The notes under the pieces were generated by a model that saw nothing but the letters and a program-made list of their open reading frames with translations, did no database searches and was not told the origin of the DNA. From Bacillota bacterium (lineage in GTDB: Bacteria; Bacillota; Clostridia; Peptostreptococcales; Anaerovoracaceae), in the NCBI GenBank assembly GCA_023415235.1, contig JAEZLP010000066.1, positions 1 to 48,271 of the forward strand: DNA of 48,271 bases, given 5' to 3'. This document shows positions 8,244 through 16,961 of the stretch, piece by piece (within the stretch, counting starts at the first letter, position 1; every line of letters begins with the position of its first letter). A program made the position numbers and the translations under genes.

Positions 8244-9227
8244 TTACACCCTTGAATCAGAAATCCACCATAACCACTGCCCGCCAAGCTTTTCTGTATG
8301 CACGTTCAGATTCTTTTTCGCAATCTTCACCGTGCGCTCAGAGATACCAAGCTCCGCCGCTCTGCGAAATACTTCCTCCGCCGGAACAGGTTTTACAAGC
8401 ATCCGCCTGAGCTCGTCCTCCATCAGCGAAGTTTTCGTCTGCACTGAACCTGCACCGGAGAGAACGTCATCAACAGAGACATCACAATAACCAATCCATT
8501 GAAAGCCGTTATCGGCGTCAAGCGAGAAGGCAATGGACTTGCCTTCCGGCGCAAGGCTGCTTTTGTCATGAGCGACGACACGGACAGCGGGATCGCTTTT
8601 CAGTCTGCCGACCAGAAGCACACTCCGAGCCGCCGCACGGAAGTCTATTGAGCCGAGTCCTCGGTATGAGGATTTCAATCCCTGCGCCTTGTTCATATGA
8701 CCGATGAGGATAATTGCGCAGCCGGTACGGTCAGCCATAGCGCACAGCCGTTTAAATATCGGACGCACTTCATTGGCACGGTGCATATCCACATTGTCGC
8801 CGAGATATGCCTGCAGCGGGTCAAGCACAATCAGCCTTGCGCCGGTTTCCTGCACAGACTGCTCCAACCGTTCATCGCAGAGATTCAGTTCCTTATCCGA
8901 TTCGTCTATGACCAGCACACGGGAGCAGTCAGCACCTGATGCTTCGAGCCTCGGCTTGATGGTATCCGCCAGGCCGTCCTCGGCTGATTGGTAGATGACG
9001 CTGATGGGTTCCGCCGCTTCTTTATCTTCCGGCAATGGTTTTCCTGTTGTTAAAAGAGAAATCATCGCCAGAACAAAAGATGTCTTTCCTTCTCCTGGGT
9101 CGCCCTGTATAATCGTGACCTTGCCATAGGGGATGAACGGATACCACAGCCAGCGCACCTGCTCCGTTTCAATGTCGCTCATGCGGATGAGCCTGTTTTT
9201 CTTTTTTTGCAGTTTCTTTTTTTGCAT
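8244..9227 (-). CDS. RepA-like AAA ATPase (RecA-fold helicase-type)
   Basis: A 327-residue RecA-fold ATPase of the AAA_25/RepA type found in plasmids and integrative elements. Walker A is GDPGEGKTS at residues 42-50. A hydrophobic Walker B, ARLIVLDPLQAYLG, falls near residue 130, followed by the sensor-like ILIGHMNKAQG and the RGLGSIDFRAAARSVLLVGR segment typical of this family. The last 70 residues resemble a winged helix (AEEVFRRAAELGISERTVKIAKK). The N-terminus is a lysine-rich stretch. The ATG at 9227 is chosen over the GTG at 9233 because GGAGG lies 7 bases upstream of it. It diverges from the DUF6076-like gene, and the repeat-rich region lies behind it. Replication of a circular intermediate is the likely role. 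Confidence 0.88.
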   Translation of the reverse strand: MQKKKLQKKKNRLIRMSDIETEQVRWLWYPFIPYGKVTIIQGDPGEGKTSFVLAMISLLTTGKPLPEDKEAAEPISVIYQSAEDGLADTIKPRLEASGADCSRVLVIDESDKELNLCDERLEQSVQETGARLIVLDPLQAYLGDNVDMHRANEVRPIFKRLCAMADRTGCAIILIGHMNKAQGLKSSYRGLGSIDFRAAARSVLLVGRLKSDPAVRVVAHDKSSLAPEGKSIAFSLDADNGFQWIGYCDVSVDDVLSGAGSVQTKTSLMEDELRRMLVKPVPAEEVFRRAAELGISERTVKIAKKNLNVHTEKLGGQWLWWISDSRV

Positions 9228-9341
9228 TTTCACACCTCCCTTCTTCGTGCTTCCATTATCGCTGAGGTTGTGTTAGACTGATACAGAGAATACAAAAAAT
9301 TTATTTTAGTGAAAATAGATTATTTGCAAAGGAGGACAGGG

Positions 9342-10460
9342 ATGTATCCATACTGCAAGGTTTTTATAGACAGCGATATGTACATTGATGCCATCATGTA
9401 CACCGATGAGAAGCATCACAGCTTCAAGCGGTTCACGCATATTGGAGAAGGTCTTGTCAGCTTTTGCGAGCTTGACATCAATCCGCTGGTTGAGAAAGTG
9501 AAGGAGCTTGACGCCATTCCTTTGACGGATAAAAACTACGACTCCATACGCAATGGTGTTTTTGATGCTATCGAGTATTTCAAGGACACGCATGAGTACG
9601 CATATTTCTTTATGGTCGGCGCGCTGAATAACATTCTGCTTACTCCGGTCGTGGTCAAAGATGAGGATGCGATGTATGATACGGTTTTCAACGGCAGCGA
9701 GGAAGCGGATAACCAGCTGCTTTCGCACCTTCGGGAATGTATTCTGTATCTTGATTCCATCGTCGGGCTTTATGACATATTCTCATTTGCGTTGAGCCTA
9801 TGTCTTGATAAAGACAATCATACCGACAGGCCGGTTGTGGAGCGTGTTAACGCTTTCTATTTTAAATATCCCGACTTGAGCAGCTTCACCATCCCGACCG
9901 GCTTTGCCATAATGCCGACTAAAAAGGGATTCTTAGATTTCAAGGGGACGAGTGAAATTAACGACGCTGGTATCATAGGTACGAGAGATTTGCTGGCGGC
10001 GGTAAACACAGACAGCTCCAGAGTGAATATCCTGCCGTATTACCATGTGCAATCATTTGACGAGATGCTGTTTCTGGAATTTGTTGAGATGCTCAAGCAA
10101 GGGATTCAAGTCAAGAGGTGCGCTCTATGCGGCAGATATTTTGTGCTGATAGATAAACGCAAGCGGCAATTCTGTGACAGAGAATATGAAAACGGCAAGA
10201 GCTGTCAGGACATCGGCCCGCTGCTCCGTTATGAACAGAGCCTTGAGGCTGACGAGTATCTGCAGAGGTTTGAGACGGAGTATAACAAAGTCTACTCCCG
10301 CTTTTACCGAGCTGACGGAAAGACGGATGCCGAATTCACCGGCAAGGATATGACACGGGAGGAGTTCCGCACATGGTCAAAAGCAGCGTCCAAAGCAAAA
10401 GCCGATTACCAGCGCAAGCTGATAACCGGCGATGAGATGTTGCGGATTGTCAAGGCATAG
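9342..10460 (+). CDS. DUF6076-like protein with C-terminal zinc ribbon
   Basis: A 372-residue protein that I place, from memory, in the DUF6076 group common in clostridial mobile elements. The function is unknown. The N-terminal 250 residues are mixed alpha/beta without a recognised fold. Near the C-terminus lies a CGNR-like zinc ribbon, KRCALCGRYFVLIDKRKRQF followed by C...GKSC, and then a helical region ending in DEMLRIVKA. The ATG at 9342 is preferred to the 9309 start because AAAGGAGG sits 6 bases upstream. It is divergent from the RepA-like ATPase and convergent with the DUF6550-like gene. Zinc and nucleic-acid binding is a reasonable inference from the ribbon only. Confidence 0.75.
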   Translation: MYPYCKVFIDSDMYIDAIMYTDEKHHSFKRFTHIGEGLVSFCELDINPLVEKVKELDAIPLTDKNYDSIRNGVFDAIEYFKDTHEYAYFFMVGALNNILLTPVVVKDEDAMYDTVFNGSEEADNQLLSHLRECILYLDSIVGLYDIFSFALSLCLDKDNHTDRPVVERVNAFYFKYPDLSSFTIPTGFAIMPTKKGFLDFKGTSEINDAGIIGTRDLLAAVNTDSSRVNILPYYHVQSFDEMLFLEFVEMLKQGIQVKRCALCGRYFVLIDKRKRQFCDREYENGKSCQDIGPLLRYEQSLEADEYLQRFETEYNKVYSRFYRADGKTDAEFTGKDMTREEFRTWSKAASKAKADYQRKLITGDEMLRIVKA

Positions 10461-10548
10461 TGCGCTCACAGCGTACTATATACCTCGAAGTTGAACACTC
10501 AGAAATGTAGCGTACAGCTTCATATTCCTGAGTTTTCGAACAGAAAGG

Positions 10549-10585
10549 GGAAGCGTACTCGGTCTGGCAGGCTGAGTACGCTTCC
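10549..10585. terminator. Strong hairpin between convergent genes
   Basis: GGAAGCGTACTC (10549-10560) and GAGTACGCTTCC (10574-10585) form a perfect 12-base-pair stem with a 13-base loop. It lies between two convergent genes, 10 bases past the stop of the reverse-strand one, and is followed on the + strand by TTTGAATTT. It probably serves as a bidirectional terminator, although neither side has a long T-run. Confidence 0.65.
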
Positions 10586-10595
10586 TTTGAATTTC

Positions 10596-11324
10596 TTACG
10601 GGTTATATGGTTCTCCGTTTGGCTTGTATGCCGGTGGGATGCTGTCCTTCGTTATCGGCGGCTGAAGCTCGACATATATGACGTCGCCGGTCGGCTCCGG
10701 CTGCTCTGACGGCGGAGTTGTTCCGTGAGGAGCAGAATCATCACCGCCCATGATGCCGATTTTTACGCCCGACTCATACATATCCTCGGCGACGGTTCCG
10801 CATCCCATGACGCCGACCATTTTATTGATGTAGCCTTCGCCATCAACGGTCGTTCCGCCTCCCATGATGCCTACTTTGTGACCGGTAAGCTGGTCGCCGG
10901 GATTACCGACCATTGTGCCTACGCTCCCGCTTCCCTCATCTTTTATCCAGCCGAAGCCGAGAAGGTATATTTGCTTTTCGCCGTCTACGATACGAACATC
11001 TCCATTGTGCGGTTCTGAGGAGGACGCAGTCGGCTTAACCTGTTGTGCGGCTTGCTCTGGGTCTGGTTTTTCTGCTTCTTTTTCTGCCGTTATCTCCGTT
11101 TTCGGAGTGTTGCTTTCTATGACAGACTCCACTTCAGGCACTGACATAACTTCAGAGACAAAAATATCTGGTGTTTCCTCTGGCCGAGCCTCAATTTCGG
11201 CGTTTGTGGCGTTTATTATCTGTTCGGCGGGTAAACTCTCGACCTCGGCACTCCGTGGCCACACGGCGGCACACAGCGCGACACAGGTGACAAAGCCTAT
11301 TCCTGCGATTATTTGCTTTTTCAT
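10596..11324 (-). CDS. DUF6550-like membrane-anchored or secreted protein
   Basis: A 242-residue protein starting MKKQIIAGIGFVTCVALCAA, a signal anchor or signal peptide. A Glu/Pro-rich linker spans about residues 30-110, then a small domain with a repeated V-G-x-M unit (VGTMVGN, VGIMGGG, VGVMGCG, IGIMGGD), and a Pro-rich tail. I associate it, from memory, with the DUF6550 group found on firmicute integrative elements; its function is unknown. The ATG at 11324 is preferred to the one at 11333 because AAAGGGG abuts the latter and leaves correct spacing only for the former. It is probably extracytoplasmic. The Glu/Pro linker suggests that the repeat domain is held away from the membrane. It could be a surface or mating-related factor, which remains unproven. 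Confidence 0.75.
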   Translation of the reverse strand: MKKQIIAGIGFVTCVALCAAVWPRSAEVESLPAEQIINATNAEIEARPEETPDIFVSEVMSVPEVESVIESNTPKTEITAEKEAEKPDPEQAAQQVKPTASSSEPHNGDVRIVDGEKQIYLLGFGWIKDEGSGSVGTMVGNPGDQLTGHKVGIMGGGTTVDGEGYINKMVGVMGCGTVAEDMYESGVKIGIMGGDDSAPHGTTPPSEQPEPTGDVIYVELQPPITKDSIPPAYKPNGEPYNP

Positions 11325-11446
11325 ATAGGTCATCCCCTTTCAGCAACGACACTACCACAGCTTTTCGGAGATAGCTACCAGAAAAACTGCAAAAAAGTGA
11401 TATTTAATTTATTTATGTGATTAGGGATGTTTTTAAAGTATCCATT

Positions 11447-11456
11447 GTGATATAAT
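11447..11456 (+). promoter_or_regulatory. Extended -10 promoter of the regulator and defence genes
   Basis: TGTGATATAATT contains an extended -10 (TGA-TATAAT, -10 at 11451-11456). No good -35 is visible at the usual distance. The predicted start near 11463 lies about 37 bases before the regulator start codon. It probably also feeds the defence operon, as there is no clear terminator in the 80 bases before the GHKL gene. Confidence 0.6.
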
Positions 11457-11499
11457 TATTAAAAAATTGTGCTCAAAATAATGTGTTGAGGTGAATGGC

Positions 11500-11718
11500 G
11501 TGGCGGTGAGTTATAACAGGCTCTGGAAGCTGCTTATCGACAAAAAAATGAAAAAGAAAGAGTTACAGTCTGCCGCAGGCATCAGTTCCAGCCTTATAAC
11601 AAAGCTTGGACACGATGAGCCTGTGACAATGACCGTACTTATGAAAATATGCACAGCGCTTCAGTGCGATATTGGCGATATTATGGAAATCATTCCTGAT
11701 ACACAGAAAAAATCATGA
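11500..11718 (+). CDS. Cro/C1-type (XRE) helix-turn-helix regulator
   Basis: A 72-residue single-domain DNA-binding protein starting MAVSYNRLWKLLIDKKMKKK, with the helix-turn-helix in LQSAAGISSSLITKLG and a C-terminal CDIGDIMEII helix. It matches the YozG-like Cro group often found beside cytosine methyltransferases and on clostridial elements. The GTG at 11500 has GAGGTG six bases upstream and gives the usual family N-terminus; an in-frame GTG at 11491 overlaps that ribosome binding site. It lies 81 bases ahead of the GHKL ATPase gene in the same direction. In restriction-modification loci such proteins act as controllers that delay nuclease expression, which is the likely role here but not shown. 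Confidence 0.85.
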   Translation: MAVSYNRLWKLLIDKKMKKKELQSAAGISSSLITKLGHDEPVTMTVLMKICTALQCDIGDIMEIIPDTQKKS

Positions 11719-11799
11719 GCACCGCGTGGATAATAACTTAGGCTGACTTGATTTATTGATAGAGATTATAAAGTTATCTGCAGAAAGAGGGGGCAAATT

Positions 11800-13275
11800 T
11801 TGAAGACTATTTCCCTGCCGCCGTACGCACCGACGCTTATAGAGTCTACTCGTGCAATTGGCTATACAATAGAATCAGCAATCGCCGATATTATAGATAA
11901 TAGTGTTTCGGCAATGGCTTCCTCTGTTGAAATCTTCTTCTTTCCCATAGGGGATTCATACATAGCAATATTAGATAACGGCAATGGAATGAACGCTGGC
12001 GAACTTGAGACTGCTATGCGCTATGGCAGCCAGAATCCGAATGATAAACGAACATCAACAGATTTAGGTCGGTTTGGGCTTGGGTTAAAAACTGCATCCA
12101 CTTCACAATGCCGGATACTGACAGTTGCCAGTAAAAAAGACGGAATCATAGAAGTGAGACGCTGGGATATCGATCATGTAATTCAGACTGAGGATTGGTC
12201 GCTTATAATACTGGAAACTGAGGAAGAGATTAACTCCATACCCCGCATCGAAAATCTGCGCGAACTTGAAAACGGGACTCTCGTTGTTTGGCAGAATCTT
12301 GACAGGTTAAAAGTTGGGGAGTTGAATTTTGATCGCTCAATGGGCAGAAAAATGGATGATGTCCGCTCCCATCTATCTTTGGTATTCCATAGATACCTCG
12401 GCGGTGAAACTGGATTAAAAAAATTACAGATTAAAATGAATGGAACCGCTATTGATTATATCGATCCTTTTCTGACGCGAAGAAATACACAGATAATGGC
12501 CGATGAAGAGTTGTTTATAGATGGTATAAAAGTCGTTGTCCGCCCTTATATACTCCCGCATATTTCAAGCTTATCATCAGATGAGATTGAGGAACTTGGA
12601 GGCAAAGAGGGATTACGTAAAAGCCAAGGGTTTTATGTATATAGAAATAAGCGTCTATTAGTTTGGGGAACATGGTTTCGCATGATGCGGCAGGGCGAGC
12701 TTTCAAAACTGGCTCGGATTCAGGTCGACATACCAAACGATTTGGACAGCCTTTGGACACTTGACATTAAAAAATCAACAGCAATGCCCCCTGAGGTCGT
12801 AAGAAACAACCTCAGTTCGGTAATTGAGAGACTTGCGGAGCATAGCAAACGTACATGGGTATTCCGCGGTAAGAAAGAAACACACGGCTCGATTATCCAT
12901 GTTTGGCTGCGATTCAAAGGAAAGCAAGGCGGCTCGTATTACTCAATTAACAGAGATCATCCATTGGTAGAGGCATTTAGTGAAGCAACACCGCAGATAA
13001 AGCGAAATGTTGAAAACCTATTGAAGGCAATTGAGACAGGGATTCCATTAAGTTCGCTTTATTTGGATTTGAACTCAGACAAACCCGTTGAAAACGACGC
13101 AGATACGACCATTCAGGAAGTAGAAACATTGTTGCAGGGGTTGCTTGCCCAGATTACCACAAGCACGGGCAAAGCGGAGTTGATAGACAGGCTCGCTGTT
13201 TCTGAGCCTTTTGTCAATTACCCGCAACTCATAGAAAGGTACAAGACAGGAGGATATGCGAATGGCGGGAACTAA
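11800..13275 (+). CDS. GHKL (MORC/MutL-like) ATPase of a defence operon
   Basis: A 491-residue protein whose first 180 residues form a Hsp90/MutL-type ATPase fold: N-box ADIIDNSVSA (Asp30 and Asn34), G1 motif ILDNGNGM (Asp59, Gly61, Gly63) and G2 motif GRFGLGLKTAS (90-100). The catalytic Glu common in the family is an Asp here. The middle part resembles an S5-like transducer domain, and the C-terminus is helical. Such ATPases were predicted in silico as partners of Z1 and AIPR proteins in restriction-modification-like loci (Iyer, Abhiman and Aravind). The start is TTG at 11800 with AGAGGGGG about 8 bases upstream. The end overlaps the Z1 gene by 14 bases, implying translational coupling. Role: probably an ATP-gated clamp or sensor on DNA. 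Confidence 0.9.
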   Translation: MKTISLPPYAPTLIESTRAIGYTIESAIADIIDNSVSAMASSVEIFFFPIGDSYIAILDNGNGMNAGELETAMRYGSQNPNDKRTSTDLGRFGLGLKTASTSQCRILTVASKKDGIIEVRRWDIDHVIQTEDWSLIILETEEEINSIPRIENLRELENGTLVVWQNLDRLKVGELNFDRSMGRKMDDVRSHLSLVFHRYLGGETGLKKLQIKMNGTAIDYIDPFLTRRNTQIMADEELFIDGIKVVVRPYILPHISSLSSDEIEELGGKEGLRKSQGFYVYRNKRLLVWGTWFRMMRQGELSKLARIQVDIPNDLDSLWTLDIKKSTAMPPEVVRNNLSSVIERLAEHSKRTWVFRGKKETHGSIIHVWLRFKGKQGGSYYSINRDHPLVEAFSEATPQIKRNVENLLKAIETGIPLSSLYLDLNSDKPVENDADTTIQEVETLLQGLLAQITTSTGKAELIDRLAVSEPFVNYPQLIERYKTGGYANGGN

Positions 13276-16018
13276 AGCTGAAACACTGGAAGGACTTATT
13301 TCTACAGCAATTAACTCAGAATATCCGGATGTTCCGCCAGCCGAAGCGGTCTTTGATGAAAAAGTCGAAGCGTTGCGACAGTCGTTGGCGATTCTATATC
13401 CTGTAAGCGATGAAGAGTTTGCTGAAATCAAACGCAAGCTAAAAGCAAATATTGTTGTTCAGATGGACTTAGGCGTTCTGATAAAAGATCGACAGCAGCA
13501 TCAGCCATGGCTTTCTGCAAGGCGAGAGTCATTGGACTTCTTTTTCTGGAATCGTTATAAAACATATCTGGAACAAGTCAAACACTGGAATCCTCGCGTC
13601 ACAGGAAATCTGGGACGAGTGTCTGATGAGATTGTAGATTATCTTGGTGATCCCGCAAGCGATGCACCGTTTCAGAGGCGCGGTCTTGTGCTTGGCGATG
13701 TTCAGTCCGGCAAAACTGCGAATTACACTGCCATTTGCAATAAAGCGGCTGACTCAGGATATCGTGTGATTATTATTCTTGCTGGAATGATGGAAAACTT
13801 GCGCCAGCAAACGCAGGAACGTCTCGATGCAGAGTTTTCAGGCAGAATGAGCCAATACCTGCTCGACCCCAAACAGGAAATTGAGAATGTGCCTGTCGGC
13901 GTTGGTAAATATGGTCAGGAAAAGCAAATAGCGACGTTTACTTCAGTAACAAAGGATTTTGATAAAAATATCCTTCGTGCGCTGAAGCTGTCGCTTCACA
14001 ATGTTAACACCACAGTTCTTTTCGTTATAAAGAAGAATAAGAGCATCCTCAACAATCTTATAAAATGGCTGAAAAGCAATAATTTAGACGTGAGAGGAGC
14101 TATCAATCTCCCCATGCTACTGATTGATGATGAAGCAGATAATGCTTCCGTCAATACCAAAAAGGAAGATGAAGACCCGACCGCGATCAACGATGCCATT
14201 CGCAGATTGCTGAAGCTGTTTAGGCAAGCTTCGTATTTGGGGATTACAGCCACACCGTATGCAAACATTTTTATAAACCCTGATACGGAGACGGAAATGC
14301 AGGGTGATGATTTGTTCCCCAGAGATTTCATATATTCACTGGCTCCTCCAACTAATTACATCGGTGCAGAGAACATATTCGGAGAACAAGCTCAGTTTGC
14401 TGATTCTTTGGAAGAAATTCATCCTCAAGAGATGGATGCCTTCTTCCCGTTTAATCATAAAAAGGATCTTATCGTTGATGACTTACCGCCGAGCATGAAA
14501 GAGGCTATGGCGTATTTCTTGCTTGTCAATGGAATTCGTGATGTCCGAGGAGATAACCGAGAACACCGATCCATGATGATTCATGTCAGCCGATTTACGG
14601 ATGTTCAAAATCAAATCAGCGGTTTGACGCATAACTGGGTCGAGGATGTTCAATCCGATGTCCGTAATTTTGCTTCTTTATCCGAACGGGAAAGCGATGC
14701 AATTGCGAATATCGCCTATTTGAAAACGGTATGGAACAAGCACAAACTGTCGGAGAAAGCAGGAGCCGATGGCCTCCCCATGAAATGGCACAGATTTTTA
14801 TCTGAGTACCTGTTTAAAGCTATCGCCCCCGTTGTTGTTCGGTCAGTAAACCAGAAAAGCAGCTCGACTGGGTTGGATTATTACAGTCATAAGGAAGACG
14901 GGTTGCGTGTTATAGCGGTAGGCGGCAATAGCCTGTCAAGAGGTCTTACCCTTGAAGGCTTATGCGTAAGTTACTTCTACCGCAGATCTCAAATGTACGA
15001 CACTCTGCTTCAGATGGGTCGTTGGTTTGGATACCGTCCTGGTTATGACGATTTGTTCAAAATCTGGATCAGCATAGAAGCTATCGATTGGTACGGATAT
15101 ATTACAGCCGCTGCTGAAGAATTGAAGCTCGAAATCACAAGAATGAGGGATGCAAATCAGACTCCGATGGAGTTTGGCTTAAAAGTTCGTCAAGATCCAG
15201 CTTCGCTAATCGTAACTGCACGTAATAAAATGCGTTCAGCCACTCCTGTGAAACGTCCGATAACAGTTTCAGGAAGATTACTCGAAACTCCACGCCTGAG
15301 AGCATGCGCAGCTTCACTTCAGCAAAACGAAGAGGCATTCAAAGATTTTATTAAGCGATTGCCCGACATCGGACATGCAGTGCAAAGAGACGGAGCGCAA
15401 TATTTCTGGGAAGGTGTCAACAAGGATGAAATCGAGCAGCTTATTCGTGATTTCAAGACACATCCATGGCATTTATCGTTCCAAGGAGCCGCACTTGCAG
15501 ATTTTATCAGAGATTGCACGGATATGGGCAGTTGGGATGTGGTTATAGCAGAAGGTTCAGGCAGTGAAGTAGAACTGAATTGCGGTAGCGATGTGCTGAA
15601 AATTTCATCCGAGAGCCGTATCGTAAAGGCAACAAAAGAGCAGATCAGCATCAGCGGAACAAAAGTCCGTGTGGGTGCAGGAGGAGTTGCTAAGTTAGGT
15701 CTGACTGAGCAGCAGCGTAATGAGGCGGAAGAGAAATTCAGGCATGTAAACGGAAAAAAACACGTTCCGGACAGTGCTTACCTGAAGATCAACCGTAACC
15801 CTATTCTTATGCTCCACGTTATAGCGGTTGACCGTATAAAAACTGATGACAAAGGAATTCCAAGAACGCAAATCGATGCTGGCTGTGCAGTTCCAGATTA
15901 TCTTTATGCATTGGGCATAGGTATCCCGGAAATCGGAAGCGAAAAAATCGCTTATTACATGGTTAACATGGTTGAACTTAAGAATTATTATGATGCCGAG
16001 GAGGATGAGGACGAATGA
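13262..16018 (+). CDS. Z1-domain helicase-like ATPase
   Basis: A 918-residue SF2-type motor-like protein. Walker A is GDVQSGKTANYT near residues 145-156, Walker B is LLIDDEADNAS near 285, and a motif-III-like YLGITATPYANIF follows near 325. The Z1 signature region lies around residue 550-600: GGNSLSRGLTLEGLCVSYFY, then LLQMGRWFGYRPGY. The remaining C-terminus is family-specific. Z1 proteins occur almost only with GHKL ATPases and predicted nucleases in defence islands. The ATG at 13262 lies 8 bases from AGGAGG, a better fit than the ATG at 13256. It overlaps its upstream neighbour by 14 bases and the next gene by 4 (ATGA), so the order GHKL-Z1-PD-(D/E)XK is tightly coupled. All ATPase motifs look intact. 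Confidence 0.93.
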   Translation: MAGTKAETLEGLISTAINSEYPDVPPAEAVFDEKVEALRQSLAILYPVSDEEFAEIKRKLKANIVVQMDLGVLIKDRQQHQPWLSARRESLDFFFWNRYKTYLEQVKHWNPRVTGNLGRVSDEIVDYLGDPASDAPFQRRGLVLGDVQSGKTANYTAICNKAADSGYRVIIILAGMMENLRQQTQERLDAEFSGRMSQYLLDPKQEIENVPVGVGKYGQEKQIATFTSVTKDFDKNILRALKLSLHNVNTTVLFVIKKNKSILNNLIKWLKSNNLDVRGAINLPMLLIDDEADNASVNTKKEDEDPTAINDAIRRLLKLFRQASYLGITATPYANIFINPDTETEMQGDDLFPRDFIYSLAPPTNYIGAENIFGEQAQFADSLEEIHPQEMDAFFPFNHKKDLIVDDLPPSMKEAMAYFLLVNGIRDVRGDNREHRSMMIHVSRFTDVQNQISGLTHNWVEDVQSDVRNFASLSERESDAIANIAYLKTVWNKHKLSEKAGADGLPMKWHRFLSEYLFKAIAPVVVRSVNQKSSSTGLDYYSHKEDGLRVIAVGGNSLSRGLTLEGLCVSYFYRRSQMYDTLLQMGRWFGYRPGYDDLFKIWISIEAIDWYGYITAAAEELKLEITRMRDANQTPMEFGLKVRQDPASLIVTARNKMRSATPVKRPITVSGRLLETPRLRACAASLQQNEEAFKDFIKRLPDIGHAVQRDGAQYFWEGVNKDEIEQLIRDFKTHPWHLSFQGAALADFIRDCTDMGSWDVVIAEGSGSEVELNCGSDVLKISSESRIVKATKEQISISGTKVRVGAGGVAKLGLTEQQRNEAEEKFRHVNGKKHVPDSAYLKINRNPILMLHVIAVDRIKTDDKGIPRTQIDAGCAVPDYLYALGIGIPEIGSEKIAYYMVNMVELKNYYDAEEDEDE

Positions 16019-16956
16019 AAATAACACCAGAAATCCTTGAGCGGCAGTGGAATAGCATCAATTATACGAACGGAGGCTTTCTTCAGATTGACACGCAGCA
16101 TCCGCTGGAGTGGCATATAGGTTACCAGTCTATCAGTCAACGAACACTATTGCTTGTCAGCGATACGGAAATCGGTGCAATTGAATCCTCAAAGTCGATG
16201 ATTGTCAGTCGCCGAAGACGTGAATCTGACAACCGCTGGACGCTTTCTTTTGAATTGCTCCGAAACGAGCAGCAGGGTGTATTTGCCATCCTTTGCTGTG
16301 ATGTTATTGAGCATTCGCGCTCTGCTGCTAATGAGGCAGAGGCTCTGAAACTGGTTATCGACCGATACAAGCAGTGGAGCCGTTTGCTCGAAACCCAGAG
16401 AAGCGGCTTGATGGATGAAAATAGCCGCAAGGGATTGCTGGGAGAACTGCTGTTTTTACAAGAACGCATAGAAAAAGGAGTCTCCGCACTGACTGCCGTC
16501 CAGGGCTGGGTGGGTGCAGATGGCGCTGACCAAGATTTTATATACGAAGATGGCTGGCACGAGGTAAAAAGTATTGGCACCTCCGCTGCGAGTGTGACGA
16601 TTTCTTCACTTGAGCAGCTTGACTGTGCCGGTGAAGGCGAACTTGTGATAATGCGCATTGATAAGGCCGCTCCAGATAAGGCTGGGGCATTGTCCCTTAA
16701 CGATGCGGTGAGACAGATGTACAGCAAGCTGGTTGGCATTTCAGATGCGCTGGATTTATTTAGTTCAAAACTGAGCGCATATGGATACATTGATTTACAG
16801 GAATATTCTGAACAGAAATATTTCTGTTCAGGCTCGCAGCGGTACGATGTGAATGGCGCTTTTCCAAAACTTACAAGACAAAATGTTCCGACACAAATTG
16901 AATCTCTGCATTACGAATTAAGTCTGCCCTCGATGACAGACTGGCTGAAAGGGTGA
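16015..16956 (+). CDS. PD-(D/E)XK-motif protein (DUF4420-like)
   Basis: A 313-residue predicted nuclease. The family pattern appears as an upstream acidic helix, GLLGELLFL with Glu144, then GADQDFIY with Asp174, and WHEVKS with Glu183 and Lys185. That gives the E...D...ExK arrangement of a PD-(D/E)XK active site, apparently complete. The N-terminal 120 residues are beta-rich and could bind DNA or a partner. The start codon ATG overlaps the stop of the Z1 gene (ATGA), and the gene ends overlapping a possible GTG start of the AIPR gene. Family members occur in the same order in GHKL/Z1/AIPR loci, which supports a role as a nuclease subunit of this system. Confidence 0.88.
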   Translation: MKITPEILERQWNSINYTNGGFLQIDTQHPLEWHIGYQSISQRTLLLVSDTEIGAIESSKSMIVSRRRRESDNRWTLSFELLRNEQQGVFAILCCDVIEHSRSAANEAEALKLVIDRYKQWSRLLETQRSGLMDENSRKGLLGELLFLQERIEKGVSALTAVQGWVGADGADQDFIYEDGWHEVKSIGTSAASVTISSLEQLDCAGEGELVIMRIDKAAPDKAGALSLNDAVRQMYSKLVGISDALDLFSSKLSAYGYIDLQEYSEQKYFCSGSQRYDVNGAFPKLTRQNVPTQIESLHYELSLPSMTDWLKG

Positions 16957-16961
16957 ACAAA

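Noticed and set aside
8048..8287. Possible 79-residue reverse-strand protein behind the RepA-like ATPase
   Set aside because: The sequence mostly translates the TGAGCCA repeats and hairpins, has no ribosome binding site and overlaps the ATPase end.
4638..11499. Conjugation or relaxase genes in the element
   Set aside because: No relaxase, coupling protein or mating-channel protein was recognised among the element's genes.
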